From DATGKK01 sp035294725 (GTDB taxonomy: Bacteria > Actinomycetota > Acidimicrobiia > Acidimicrobiales > Bog-793): a stretch of 39,275 bases of DNA. Under the pieces are notes generated by a model. It was not told the DNA's origin. It saw nothing but the letters and a program-made list of their open reading frames with translations, and did no database searches. Location: positions 1 to 39,275 of the forward strand of contig DATGKK010000034.1 in assembly GCA_035294725.1 (NCBI GenBank). The letters are read 5' to 3'. This document shows positions 23,059-31,473 of this stretch, in pieces. The position numbers and the translations under genes are program-made. Position 1 is the stretch's first letter. Each line of letters begins with the position of its first letter.

Positions 23059-23949
23059 ATGGCCCCGACCTCTGCCTCCACGGCGCTCGCGAGCAGCGGG
23101 GATGGCACGGTGCTCGGCGGCGACGGCAAGCCGGTCATCGGGACGATCACGCCCGCCAACCTGGCCTCGTTCGTGCGCCGGCTGGCGGGCTCGGTGGAGA
23201 ACTGGCCCGAGGTGCTGGTGCGGCTGTCGCTCGCGAGCGCCGGAGTGCGGGCTCCCGGCGACATCCGGACGAGAGTCCGGGGCGGGCCCGTCGTCGTCTC
23301 GCCGCCCGCACGGCCGGCGTGGTGGCCGACCTTCGAGATGTTCGCCGAGGACGTCTACCGCCTCGGCGCCCTTGGCAACCTCGAGCTCCGCCGCGGTGAG
23401 GTCGTGGTGGACATCGGCGCCCACATCGGGACGGCCGCCCTGCTGTTCGCCCGGCGCTGGCCGGAGTGCTCGCTCGTCTGCGTGGAGCCGAACCCGGGCA
23501 CCTTCGCCTACTTGCGGACGAACCTCGACGCCAACCAGGTGCGCGCCACGGCGAGGAACGAAGCGGTCGGCGCCGCCGACGGGCAGACGGTCCTGTTCGG
23601 CGTCGACGACGCCTCGTGCGAGGCCTCGACCTCGGTCGAGGTTCCGGGCAGCTCGGCCAAGGTCCCCGTCGTCGCCTTCGAGCGGCTGCTCGCGGAGGCC
23701 CCCGGCCCGGTCCGGGTCGTGAAGCTCGACTGCGAGGGAGCGGAGCACGAGATCCTCGCAGCCTCGACGCCCGAGCTCTGGCGAGAGGTGGAGGTCCTCC
23801 TCCTCGAGTACCACCGCACTTCGGACCCCGCAAGCGGCTGGCCAGCCGTCGAGGCCCGTGTGAACGGGCTCGGTCTCGCGACGCTCTGGCACATGCCCTT
23901 CGCCTGGGCTCCGGGCCTCGGCATGGCGGCGTTCCGGCGGCCGAGATGA
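23059..23949 (+). CDS. FkbM-family SAM-dependent methyltransferase
   Basis: A 296-residue protein. The SAM-binding motif VVDIGAHIGTAALLFARR is followed by VCVEPNPGTFAYLRTNLD, the acidic ribose-binding region. VKLDCEGAEHEIL and EVEVLLLEYH are the later FkbM signatures. The family O-methylates sugars, polyketides or other small molecules. The N-terminal ~100 residues precede the methyltransferase fold and are unassigned. There is no clear ribosome-binding site; a TAGCAT -10-like hexamer (23045-23050) lies eight bases before the ATG, suggesting an almost leaderless message. It is not in a biosynthetic cluster here. Confidence 0.9.
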   Translation: MAPTSASTALASSGDGTVLGGDGKPVIGTITPANLASFVRRLAGSVENWPEVLVRLSLASAGVRAPGDIRTRVRGGPVVVSPPARPAWWPTFEMFAEDVYRLGALGNLELRRGEVVVDIGAHIGTAALLFARRWPECSLVCVEPNPGTFAYLRTNLDANQVRATARNEAVGAADGQTVLFGVDDASCEASTSVEVPGSSAKVPVVAFERLLAEAPGPVRVVKLDCEGAEHEILAASTPELWREVEVLLLEYHRTSDPASGWPAVEARVNGLGLATLWHMPFAWAPGLGMAAFRRPR

Positions 23950-23974
23950 GCGCCACCTCCTCGCCGGCCGCCGG

Positions 23975-24757
23975 TCAGCGGCGATCCCTACGGCGCCGGC
24001 GGTACGCGTACGCGGTGGTGAGGTAGGGGAGCCTCACATCTCCACCGTCCCCCGCCAGGGCGGCGACCTCGTCGAGGAGCGGGAGCCGGACGGTGTCGGG
24101 CAGGCTCGCGATGTAGCTCGTCGAGGCCACGCGGTCGACGAGTCCCTGGCGGTCCACGACCTGCTCGAGGCGGGCGCTGTGCTCCCCCGCCGGACCGAAG
24201 CGCTCGTCGGCCTCCACGGCGGCGCGCCACTCGTTGCTCTTGTGGGAGGGGGTGTCCCCGACAAAGGGCGCCGTGAGGCGGCTGATCGCGGACTGGATCC
24301 GGTCCGACAGATCCCGCCGGTTCCAGACGAGGATCATGAGCCCCTCGTCCACGAGCACCCGGGCGATCTCCGCGAGGGCCCGCTCGTTCGCGAACCAGTG
24401 GAAGGCCTGCGCCACGGTGACGGCGTCGGCCGATGCCTCTTCGAGCCCGGTGTCCTCGGCGAGGCCCTCGCGGATCTCAACCTGGGCTCGCGCCGCGACG
24501 CCCTCGCCGGCACCTTCGAGCCGCTCGGCGAGCCGCGCCCTCATCTCGGCCAGCGGCTCCACGGCCACCACCTTCGCGCCGCAGGCGAGCAGCTCCGTCG
24601 TGAGCTTGCCGGTCCCCGCGGCGAGGTCGACCACCGTGCGGCCGGGACCGAGCCCCGCGGTCCGAACGATCCACTCGACGGTGTCGGCCGGGTAGCCCGG
24701 CCGCCCCCGCTCGTAGGCCTGCGACGCCTTCTCGAAGGCAAGTGCCTCAGCTCTCAC
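23975..24757 (-). CDS. Class I SAM-dependent methyltransferase
   Basis: A 260-residue small-molecule methyltransferase of the Methyltransf_11 type. It starts with FEKASQAYERGRPGYP, typical of this group, followed by the SAM motif VVDLAAGTGKLTTELL, the acidic strand VVAVEPLAEMRARL, and AVTVAQAFHWF with EIARVLVDEG. The start is GTG at 24757. A GACAAT hexamer six bases before it (24764-24769, minus strand) could be the -10 of a leaderless transcript. Only seven bases separate it from the divergent acetyltransferase start. The substrate is unknown. Confidence 0.9.
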   Translation of the reverse strand: MRAEALAFEKASQAYERGRPGYPADTVEWIVRTAGLGPGRTVVDLAAGTGKLTTELLACGAKVVAVEPLAEMRARLAERLEGAGEGVAARAQVEIREGLAEDTGLEEASADAVTVAQAFHWFANERALAEIARVLVDEGLMILVWNRRDLSDRIQSAISRLTAPFVGDTPSHKSNEWRAAVEADERFGPAGEHSARLEQVVDRQGLVDRVASTSYIASLPDTVRLPLLDEVAALAGDGGDVRLPYLTTAYAYRRRRRDRR

Positions 24758-24764
24758 GGGCGCA

Positions 24765-25319
24765 TTGTCGCGTGCCTACGATCCATCCATCGACTCCGTC
24801 CAGCTCCCCGTCCAGGACCCGAGCCTCGGGACCGTCGTCGTCGGCCCGATCGACCCCGAGCTCTCCTACGAGCTCCGCCAGCGTGTGCTGCGGCCGCACC
24901 AGCGTGTCGAGGAGATGTCGAGCCTCGATCCCTCCGGCGGCTCCGGGCTCGTCGTCGGCGCCGTCGTGGAGAGCTCGGCCACTGTCGTCGCCACTGCGAC
25001 GGTGCTCCCGGAGGCGGCCCCACCCGAGCTCGAGGCGGCGCTCCCTCCCGGTCGCCGGTGGCGGCTGAGGGGGATGGCAACGGCCCCGGAGGTGCGCGGC
25101 CGCGGGCTCGGCTGGGCGGCGCTCGAGCTCGTCATCGCCCATGTCGGCGCGCACGGGGGCGGCGTCCTGTGGTGCAGCGCCCGCGTCCCGGCAGCCGGGT
25201 TCTACGAGAAGGCGGGCTTCGCTCGCTTCGGGCAGGAGTGGGAGGCGGACCGGATCGGCCCGCACGTCCTCATGTGGCGTGCGGTCGAGCCATCCAGACA
25301 AGGAGCGCGATCGACATGA
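24765..25319 (+). CDS. GNAT-family N-acetyltransferase
   Basis: A 184-residue acetyltransferase. The acetyl-CoA site is visible as WRLRGMATAPEVRGRGLGWA, and the C-terminal part ARVPAAGFYEKAGFARFG is the usual beta5-beta6 region. It probably acetylates an amine on a small molecule or peptide. The start is uncertain. TTG at 24765 is the only conventional in-frame start before the first beta strand, and no ribosome-binding site is seen. Its stop overlaps the ATG of the M20 peptidase by four bases (ATGA), so the two are translationally coupled and may act in the same pathway. Confidence 0.85.
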   Translation: MSRAYDPSIDSVQLPVQDPSLGTVVVGPIDPELSYELRQRVLRPHQRVEEMSSLDPSGGSGLVVGAVVESSATVVATATVLPEAAPPELEAALPPGRRWRLRGMATAPEVRGRGLGWAALELVIAHVGAHGGGVLWCSARVPAAGFYEKAGFARFGQEWEADRIGPHVLMWRAVEPSRQGARST

Positions 25320-26662
25320 CCGTCAGCGACGAGATGGAGGACCCGGAGGTCGTCGACCTTCTCCAGCAGCTCATCCGCAACCGTTGCGTGAACGACGGCA
25401 GCGCCGGCTCGGGCCACGAGACGGCGAGCGCAGAGCTCCTGGGCACCGTCGTGGCTGGTACGGGCGCGGACGTCGAGACCTTCGAGCCCTCGCCGGGGCG
25501 GGCCTCGATCGTCGCTCGCCTCGAAGGGAGCGACCCGTCGGCGCCGTCGCTGTGCTACCTCTGCCACACCGACGTCGTGCCGGTGAACGAGGCCGGCTGG
25601 AGCCGAGACCCCTTTGGGGGCGAGCTCGTGGACGGGGTGGTGTGGGGCCGGGGCGCCGTCGACATGCTGAACCTCACCGCGGCGATGTCGCTCGCCTTCG
25701 CCCGCCTCGCCCGGGCGGGGTTCGCGCCGCGCGGCACCCTCGTGCTCGCCGCCGTCGCCGACGAGGAGGCGCTCGGCTCGCACGGCGCCGGCTGGCTGAC
25801 CGAGCACGCGCTCGACGCCGTCGCGGCCGACTACGTCGTGACCGAGACCGGCGGCATCCCCCTCATGACCCCGGGAGGCAAGCTGCTCCCGGTGCCGGCC
25901 GCCGAGAAGGGCAGCTGCTGGTGCCGGCTGCGCGTCCACGGCGAGCCGGGGCACGCCTCGCAGCCGCTTCGGACCGACAACGCGCTCGTGACGGCGGCGG
26001 AGGTCGTCCGCCGGCTCGCCGCCTACCGGCCGGAGGCCGAGATCCACGACAGCTGGCGACAGCTCGTCGAGGCGATGGCGATGCCCGAGGAGATCGGCGA
26101 CGCGCTCTTGGACCCTCGGCGGATCGACGACCTCCTCGAGCAGCTGCCGGACCTCGCCCTCGCCCGGCAGGCTCATGCCTGCACGCACACGACGATCGCG
26201 CCGACGATCGTCCACGGCGGGACGAAGATCAACGTGATCCCCGACTCCGTCGACCTCGATCTCGACATCCGCACGATGCCCGGGTGGACCGAGGCTCGCG
26301 TGAGGGCGATGCTCGACGACGCGCTCGGCGACCTTGCGCCAAAGGTCGAGCTCCTCGAGGCCCTCGACGACCCTTCGACCGCCTCCAGCCTCGACACGCC
26401 GCTGTGGGACGCCATGTCGTCGCTCGCCCGGCGCTTCCATCCCGACGGCCGGGTGGTCCCCCTGCTCATGGTCGGTGCGACGGACGCCCGCTTCTTCCGG
26501 CGCAAGGGCGCCCAGGCCTACGGGTTCGGCATGTTCTCGGACCGGCTCTCGTTCGAGGAGTTCGGGAAGATGTTCCACGGCGACGACGAGCGCATCGACG
26601 TCGAGTCGCTCGCGTGGTCGGCGGCGGCCTTCGAGCAGCTCGCCCGCGACTTCCTCGGCTGA
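25316..26662 (+). CDS. M20-family metallopeptidase / deacylase
   Basis: A 448-residue zinc hydrolase of the M20 family (ArgE/DapE/carboxypeptidase type). These enzymes hydrolyse amide bonds in dipeptides or N-acyl amino acids. Metal ligands and catalytic acids are visible in order: YLCHTDVVPV, GRGAVDML, ADEEALGSHG and VTETGG. The dimerisation domain has GEPGHASQP, HGGTKINVIPD and DLDIRTMPG. The last His is probably in MFHGDDERI. AAGGAGCG lies 9 bases before the ATG, which overlaps the acetyltransferase stop. Pairing with an acetyltransferase suggests opposed or linked N-acyl chemistry, by inference only. Confidence 0.92.
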   Translation: MTVSDEMEDPEVVDLLQQLIRNRCVNDGSAGSGHETASAELLGTVVAGTGADVETFEPSPGRASIVARLEGSDPSAPSLCYLCHTDVVPVNEAGWSRDPFGGELVDGVVWGRGAVDMLNLTAAMSLAFARLARAGFAPRGTLVLAAVADEEALGSHGAGWLTEHALDAVAADYVVTETGGIPLMTPGGKLLPVPAAEKGSCWCRLRVHGEPGHASQPLRTDNALVTAAEVVRRLAAYRPEAEIHDSWRQLVEAMAMPEEIGDALLDPRRIDDLLEQLPDLALARQAHACTHTTIAPTIVHGGTKINVIPDSVDLDLDIRTMPGWTEARVRAMLDDALGDLAPKVELLEALDDPSTASSLDTPLWDAMSSLARRFHPDGRVVPLLMVGATDARFFRRKGAQAYGFGMFSDRLSFEEFGKMFHGDDERIDVESLAWSAAAFEQLARDFLG

Positions 26663-26683
26663 CCGCGGCCGGGCGCGTCCCTC

Positions 26684-28282
26684 TCAGGCCGGGTCCGGCA
26701 CGGGCTGAGGCGGCGGCGGTCCGACGTAGCGGGAGGCGGGTCGGATGATCCGGTTGTCCGCCGCTTGCTCGAGGATGTGGGCGCACCACCCCACGGCCCG
26801 GCTCACGGCGAACGTCGGCGTGAACATCTCCCGGGGCACGCCGCACAGCGACATCACGACCCCGGCGAAGAACTCGACGTTCGTGTAGAGCTGGCGGTCC
26901 GGCTTGAGCTCCGCGAGGACGCGCACGACCGTCGACTCGACCTCCTCGGCGAAGCCCACGAGCGGGCCGCCGAGCTCACGGGCCGTCTCCTTCATGAGCT
27001 CGGACCGGGGGTCGGTCGTCCGGTAGATGCGGTGGCCGAACCCTGGGATGCGGTCCCCGGCGAGGACGGCAGCGCGGATGTGGTCCTCCGCCCGCTCCGG
27101 CACGCCGATGGCATCGAGCGTGTCGAGGGCGCGGCTCGGGGCTCCGCCGTGGAGAGGACCCGAGAGGGCGCCGAGAGCGGCAACGACCGCGGCGGCGACG
27201 TCGGCACCGGTCGACGCGACGACTCGGGCCGTGAAGGTGGAGGCGTTGAGACCGTGGTCCATCGTGACGACGAGGTACCGCTCGAGGGCGCGCCGGCGCA
27301 GCTGATCCGGCTCCTCGCCGGTGAGCATGTAGAGATAGTTCGCGGCCGTGCCGAGCTCTGGGCGGGAGGCGACGGGCTCGAGCCCGCGGCGAAGCCGGTG
27401 CAGCGCCGCCGCAAGGGCAGGGGTCGCCGCGCACAGTCGCATCGCGTCCCGCCGGAGCTCGGCGGCCGACAGGTCGTAGCTCGCCCGGAGGCCGAGCGCG
27501 GCTCCGAGGAGGGAGACCGCGCTGCGGAGCTGGTCGAGGGGCGCGGCATTCGGCGAGGCCGCCACGACGCCCGGCAGGAGGCCGACGAGCTCCTCCGGCA
27601 GCGCCGAGAGCTCGGCGACCTCGTCGGCGAAGCGCCGCCGCTCCTCGCCCTCGCCGTCCCCGTCGAACAGCAGCTGCCAGACGTCCTCGAAGCTCCTGCG
27701 CCGTGCGAGCTCCGTCGCGTCGTACTGCCGGTAGTGGAAGAACCCTTCCATCCCCCGCACCGACCCGACAGAGGTCTCCGCGGCCACGACCCCTTCGAGA
27801 CCGCGGGGCACGTCGGTGAGAGTGCCGTCGACCGGGCGGAGCTGGGCGACGCGGACGAGGTCGCGCATCGAGACCACGCCCTTCACGTCGTCGCCCACGA
27901 CGACCGGCACGTGCCGATAGCCGTGCGTCGCGAAGCTGCGCCATGCCTCGACCGCCTCGACGTCAGGCCCCACCCAGTCGGGCTCACCCGTCATGTACCG
28001 CGACACCTGGGTCCGGCCGGGGTCGGCACCGTCGGCGGCCGCGCGCAGCAGGTCGCGCTCGGTCAGGATGCCGGCGAGGTGCCCACCCTCGGTCACCACG
28101 ACCGACCCCACGTGGTGCTCGGCCATCCTCGCCGCCGCCTCCCGCAATGTCTCGCCGGGCTCGGCGCTGACCGCCGGCGAGGTCATCAGGTCGGCGACCG
28201 TGCGGGCGGGCGGGGCGTCGGGTGCGCCCGCGGCCGCGGAGGGTGCCGGGCCGGAGCCGGGACTGGCGGCGTGAGTGTCCAT
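26684..28282 (-). CDS. Citrate synthase with N-terminal CBS-domain pair
   Basis: A 532-residue fusion. After a Pro/Ala-rich leader of about 26 residues, a CBS pair spans roughly residues 28-148 (VADLMTSPAVSAEPGETL, GILTERDLL, YRHVPVV, VVSMRDLVRV). The citrate synthase domain spans ~165-525. It has MDHGLNAST, GPLHGGAPS (catalytic His ~376), PGFGHRIYR (catalytic His ~416) and the C-terminal AVGWCAHILEQ. At the usual catalytic Asp (NVDF) it reads TNVEFFAG, a Glu. CBS pairs bind adenine nucleotides or similar ligands, so allosteric control by energy charge is a reasonable inference. Methylcitrate synthase is an alternative. It is divergent from a second citrate synthase. Confidence 0.93.
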   Translation of the reverse strand: MDTHAASPGSGPAPSAAAGAPDAPPARTVADLMTSPAVSAEPGETLREAAARMAEHHVGSVVVTEGGHLAGILTERDLLRAAADGADPGRTQVSRYMTGEPDWVGPDVEAVEAWRSFATHGYRHVPVVVGDDVKGVVSMRDLVRVAQLRPVDGTLTDVPRGLEGVVAAETSVGSVRGMEGFFHYRQYDATELARRRSFEDVWQLLFDGDGEGEERRRFADEVAELSALPEELVGLLPGVVAASPNAAPLDQLRSAVSLLGAALGLRASYDLSAAELRRDAMRLCAATPALAAALHRLRRGLEPVASRPELGTAANYLYMLTGEEPDQLRRRALERYLVVTMDHGLNASTFTARVVASTGADVAAAVVAALGALSGPLHGGAPSRALDTLDAIGVPERAEDHIRAAVLAGDRIPGFGHRIYRTTDPRSELMKETARELGGPLVGFAEEVESTVVRVLAELKPDRQLYTNVEFFAGVVMSLCGVPREMFTPTFAVSRAVGWCAHILEQAADNRIIRPASRYVGPPPPQPVPDPA

Positions 28283-28347
28283 GAGCGGATTCTCCGCTAA
28301 CCACTTTGTCTTGTCAACGTTGATTCAATCAATATATTGTTGCCAGG
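28282..28347. promoter_or_regulatory. Divergent overlapping promoters of the two citrate synthases
   Basis: Plus strand: TTGTCA (28311-28316), 16-base spacer, TATATT (28333-28338), with the GTG start eight bases further. Minus strand: TTGACA (28312-28317), 17-base spacer, GAGAAT (28289-28294), with the ATG six bases further. The two -35 boxes overlap by five bases, and both messages would be leaderless. The region also has the palindrome TCAACGTTGA (28315-28324) over the -35s and the hairpin AGCGGA-TTC-TCCGCT (28284-28298) over the minus -10. Confidence 0.72.
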
Positions 28348-29723
28348 TGCAGTCAGAGCCCCCTGGCCCGGATAGGGGCGGATCTGTAGCGGCGCCGGGC
28401 ATCTCGGTGGCCGAGGCGGCACGGCGGCTCGGGGTCAAGCAGCAGACGGTCTATGCCTACGTGAGCCGCGGCCTTCTCACGAGCTGGAGGGTGCCGGGCA
28501 GGAGGGAGAGCCGTCTCGACCCCGTCGAGGTGCAACGGCTGGCGGCCCGCCAGCACGGCGCCCGTGGGAGAGCCGGCCGCCTCGAAGTCGTCGTGGACTC
28601 GAACCTCACCCTGCTCGAAGCAGAGGGACGCCTCGCCTACCGGGGCTTCGATGCGGTCGAAGCGAGCAGGACGGCCCTGTTCGAGCAGGTCGCGATGTGG
28701 CTCTGGGGCCGCCCGGCGGCCGCAGTCCAGGGAAGCGAGGCGAGCTTCACGGCGCCCCCTGAGCTGCTCGGACCCGCCCGGGCGGCTGCGGAGCTGGCCG
28801 GGCCCGGCGCCTCACCGCTCGACCGCTACGTGCTCGCGCTCGCCGCCGCGTCGGCCGCCGACCACTACCGGCACAGCCGGCTCGAGCACGGGCTGGCGAA
28901 CCGGGCGGCGCGCATGATCGCGACACTCGTCGAGTCGCTGCCGCCGGCGGCGCCGACGTCCGGCTCGAAGGCAGGAGGCCGGCCAGGTGGGATGCCGACG
29001 GTGGCCGAGCGCCTCTGGGAACGGCTCACTCCGCTGCCGGCGGAGGAGGGCCAAGTCGGGGTGCTCAATGCTGCGCTCGTCCTCCTCGCCGACCATGAGT
29101 TGGCGGCGTCCACGCTCGCAGCTCGGGTGGCGGCATCGACCTGGGCCGACATCTACAAGGTCGTGACGGCTGGGATGGCGGCTCTCGGCGGCCCGCTCCA
29201 CGGTGGCGCCGGCGACCGGGCGGCGGCACTGGTGCGAGAGGCGCTGGCCGCGGGCGTCGACGTCGCGGTGGGGTCGCGCCTCGCCGCAGAGGAGCCGCTG
29301 CCGGGGATCGGCCACGCCGTGTACCTCGAGCGGGACCCGCGCGCCGACGCCCTGTTCGCCGCCATCGCTGCGGCATGGCCCGGCCACGAGGCGCTGACCG
29401 TGGCGGCCGGGGTGCTCGAGGCCGTGCGCGAGGAGCGACCGGAGGCGTTCGCCAACGTGGACCTCGCCCTCGGGACGTTGATCGCGGTCGCCGGCATGAT
29501 CGACGGCGCCGCAGAGGCGATCTTCGCCACTGCTCGCACGGCCGGCTGGGTCGCCCACGGGATCGAGGAGTACCAGCACCGGCTCCGCTTTCGACCGCGT
29601 GCGGCCTACACGGGGCCCGAGCCGGGATCGGCGGCTCCCGTGCTCGGCGAGCACCCGCCGATCGGAGGCTCCGGCGCCGGCGGGAGCGGGAGCAGGCGTG
29701 CCTCGGCAAGGGCGGCTGAGTGA
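28347..29723 (+). CDS. Citrate/methylcitrate synthase-like protein with N-terminal helix-turn-helix
   Basis: A 458-residue fusion. Residues ~18-65 form an excisionase/MerR-type HTH (ISVAEAARRLGVKQQTVYAY, then SRGLLTSWRV). The rest is a citrate synthase fold with LEVVVDSNLTLLEAEGRLAY, LADHELAASTLAARV, GPLHGGAGDRAA (His ~283), LPGIGHAVYLERD (His ~321) and FANVDLALG, keeping the catalytic Asp (~370). The C-terminal ~30 residues are low complexity. GTG at 28347 is chosen because a good promoter ends eight bases upstream, implying a leaderless message. It could be an active enzyme or a regulator that senses acyl-CoA or oxaloacetate. HTH-citrate synthase fusions exist in databases as annotated proteins, but their role is unclear. 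Confidence 0.88.
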   Translation: MQSEPPGPDRGGSVAAPGISVAEAARRLGVKQQTVYAYVSRGLLTSWRVPGRRESRLDPVEVQRLAARQHGARGRAGRLEVVVDSNLTLLEAEGRLAYRGFDAVEASRTALFEQVAMWLWGRPAAAVQGSEASFTAPPELLGPARAAAELAGPGASPLDRYVLALAAASAADHYRHSRLEHGLANRAARMIATLVESLPPAAPTSGSKAGGRPGGMPTVAERLWERLTPLPAEEGQVGVLNAALVLLADHELAASTLAARVAASTWADIYKVVTAGMAALGGPLHGGAGDRAAALVREALAAGVDVAVGSRLAAEEPLPGIGHAVYLERDPRADALFAAIAAAWPGHEALTVAAGVLEAVREERPEAFANVDLALGTLIAVAGMIDGAAEAIFATARTAGWVAHGIEEYQHRLRFRPRAAYTGPEPGSAAPVLGEHPPIGGSGAGGSGSRRASARAAE

Positions 29724-29864
29724 GATGAGGTGCTACAGCGACAGAGGTCCGCGAGCGCGAGGGCCCGGCTCCCCCGAGGTCGCCATGCCAGCGGCGCCGC
29801 CAGGGGCGCGACAAGCGCTGTCGTGCCGGCCGAGCGCTCCGCCGCTGCCAGTCGGCGCCAGCGT
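29724..29864. terminator. Convergent gap with weak hairpin
   Basis: This lies between the 3' ends of the HTH-citrate synthase and an unknown protein. CGACA-AGCGC-TGTCG (29809-29823) is the clearest inverted repeat and could be a weak terminator. No gene is seen. Confidence 0.3.
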
Positions 29865-30278
29865 CTAGAAGAGCGACTCCTGGCCGGGCGCCCCCTGCCG
29901 TCGCCGACCGCCGATGCCGGCTCGGCGGTGCCAGCGGGCGGTGACGAGCTCGACCGGGAACGATCGCACCCGCTCGACCCGCACCACCTCGGGCTCCGGG
30001 GAGGCACCCGGCGCCGGCCGTCGCGACGGGGGTGGCCCCTCGACGAGGGAGACCTCGACCCAGCTCGCCCCGTTGCTCGTGTTGGTCACGTAGGCCCGGA
30101 AGCGCCAGTGGCGCCCCCGGGCGCTGTGCCCGGCGACCCGCACGACGTCCCCGGCGCGCAGTCCGTTCCACTCCTCCTGCCTCGAGAACCGGCCCAGCGT
30201 CCCGAGCGACTCGCCAGCTGCTCGACGGGGGACGGAGCGCTTCGTCAGCCCGAGACGGGGCACCGAGAGGTCGGCCAC
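29865..30278 (-). CDS. Small protein of unknown function
   Basis: A 137-residue basic protein that I do not recognise. The central part LTKRSVPRRAAGESLGTLGR, then EEWNGLRAGDVVRVAGHSAR, HWRFRAYVTNTSNGASWVEV and VRVERVRSFPVELV, suggests a compact beta-barrel of SH3-like type that could bind nucleic acid or a ligand. The C-terminal 20 residues are Arg/Gly-rich. The frame extends far upstream, but that part is low-complexity Arg/Pro/Ser. GTG at 30278 is the chosen start, without a good ribosome-binding site, so the N-terminus is uncertain. It lies on the same strand as the secreted protein upstream, with a 94-base gap. Confidence 0.62.
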   Translation of the reverse strand: MADLSVPRLGLTKRSVPRRAAGESLGTLGRFSRQEEWNGLRAGDVVRVAGHSARGRHWRFRAYVTNTSNGASWVEVSLVEGPPPSRRPAPGASPEPEVVRVERVRSFPVELVTARWHRRAGIGGRRRQGAPGQESLF

Positions 30279-30372
30279 GAGCTCAACATAGGTGCGGGGT
30301 GTCGCGCGGTGGTGGACCGACCGGCTCGGACGCCTGCCCCCCCTCGCCGAGGCTGGTCTCGGAGGGTTGCGT

Positions 30373-31473
30373 CTAGCCACTCGAGATGACGGACTCGATC
30401 TGCATGACCCGGAGCGGGACCGTGGCGGAGGTCGTGATGGACGGGAGTGTCCCCTCACCGCCGACGACCCCGGCGGTGTCGGAGAGGGCCCAGTTGACGG
30501 TCCACGTGACGGTCGCGGTGAGCGGCTGCCAAGTGCCGAGGGTGGCCTGTGAGAACGTCGCCGTGCAGGCCGGGCCGTCGGCTCCCGCCTCGAGCGGGTA
30601 GGGCACCCCCGGTCCGCTGCACTGCTCCGCCAGCCGCTCGGGCCCGAACGTGGTGCCGTGCTCGGGGTCACCCGACGCGACCGGGAAGTTCCAGTAGGCC
30701 GACCACGTCACCGATGCCGGGCGAGCCCAGACGGTCGCCACGTACGGACCGGCCGACGCCGTCACGTGGAAGGTGCGCCAGATGGACTGGTCGACCCAGA
30801 GCCACGTCGGCAGGTTGACGAGCGTGGCATGGTCGACCCCGCCGATCTCGGCCGGTGAGGTGGAGATGACGGGTCTCGGCAGCGCGATCTCCCGGAAGGC
30901 CTGGTCGATGAGGGGCGGCAGCGCGGAGGGCGCTGGATCGGGGACCGTGTCCCAAAAGAGCCACTCCCAGACCGGGACCCCGTTCGGGAGGTGAGCCTCC
31001 GGCAGCGAGCTGTCGACGTCCGGACCGGCCAACGAGGGGACCTCGCCGGGCTTCGGGCATGCCACGAGGTCAAAGTGGTCGCCGCCGGCGCCCGCCGTGG
31101 CGAGCGGCGTCGCCCAGCGCGTCACGGCCCAGATCCCTCCGCCGGCGCCGCCCCGGGAGGCCCGCCAGAACGACTTCGGGAGACCTGCGTCCGACAGCGC
31201 TGCGCCGAGGGAGGTCACCGAGCTCCCGACGTCGTGCCAGCTGCAGAGCGAGAGCGCCGATGAGGGCGGGCCGATGTAGGGTCCCGGTCCCTCGGGGTTG
31301 CCGACCCACCACGCCATAGCCCAGAGGCCCCCGCCGCCCGTGCCGCCGTAGCCGCCGCCGTAACCGGCGGCCGCCGGCGTCGCACCGGCGACGAGGGTGA
31401 GCACCCCACCGGCGAGCACGGTCGCTCCTACCTGGCGCGCGCAACGCCACCACCTGTTCAAAAGCCGTGGCAC
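30373..31473 (-). CDS. Secreted aromatic-rich protein of unknown function
   Basis: A 366-residue protein with a Sec signal peptide (QVGATVLAGGVLTLVAGATP, cleavage near AAAGYGG). The mature N-terminus is Gly/Tyr-rich (GYGGGYGGTGGGGLW), followed by MAWWVGNPEGPGPYIGPP, several Trp-rich segments (WEWLFWDTVPD, WLWVDQSIWRTF) and a C-terminal beta-rich part (VTWSAYWNFPV, VTWTVNWALSD). The family is not recognised. GTG at 31473 has an AAAGGAGG ribosome-binding site 7 bases upstream. It overlaps the end of the lipoprotein gene by 16 bases, so the two are co-expressed and may work together at the cell surface. Confidence 0.8.
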   Translation of the reverse strand: MPRLLNRWWRCARQVGATVLAGGVLTLVAGATPAAAGYGGGYGGTGGGGLWAMAWWVGNPEGPGPYIGPPSSALSLCSWHDVGSSVTSLGAALSDAGLPKSFWRASRGGAGGGIWAVTRWATPLATAGAGGDHFDLVACPKPGEVPSLAGPDVDSSLPEAHLPNGVPVWEWLFWDTVPDPAPSALPPLIDQAFREIALPRPVISTSPAEIGGVDHATLVNLPTWLWVDQSIWRTFHVTASAGPYVATVWARPASVTWSAYWNFPVASGDPEHGTTFGPERLAEQCSGPGVPYPLEAGADGPACTATFSQATLGTWQPLTATVTWTVNWALSDTAGVVGGEGTLPSITTSATVPLRVMQIESVISSG

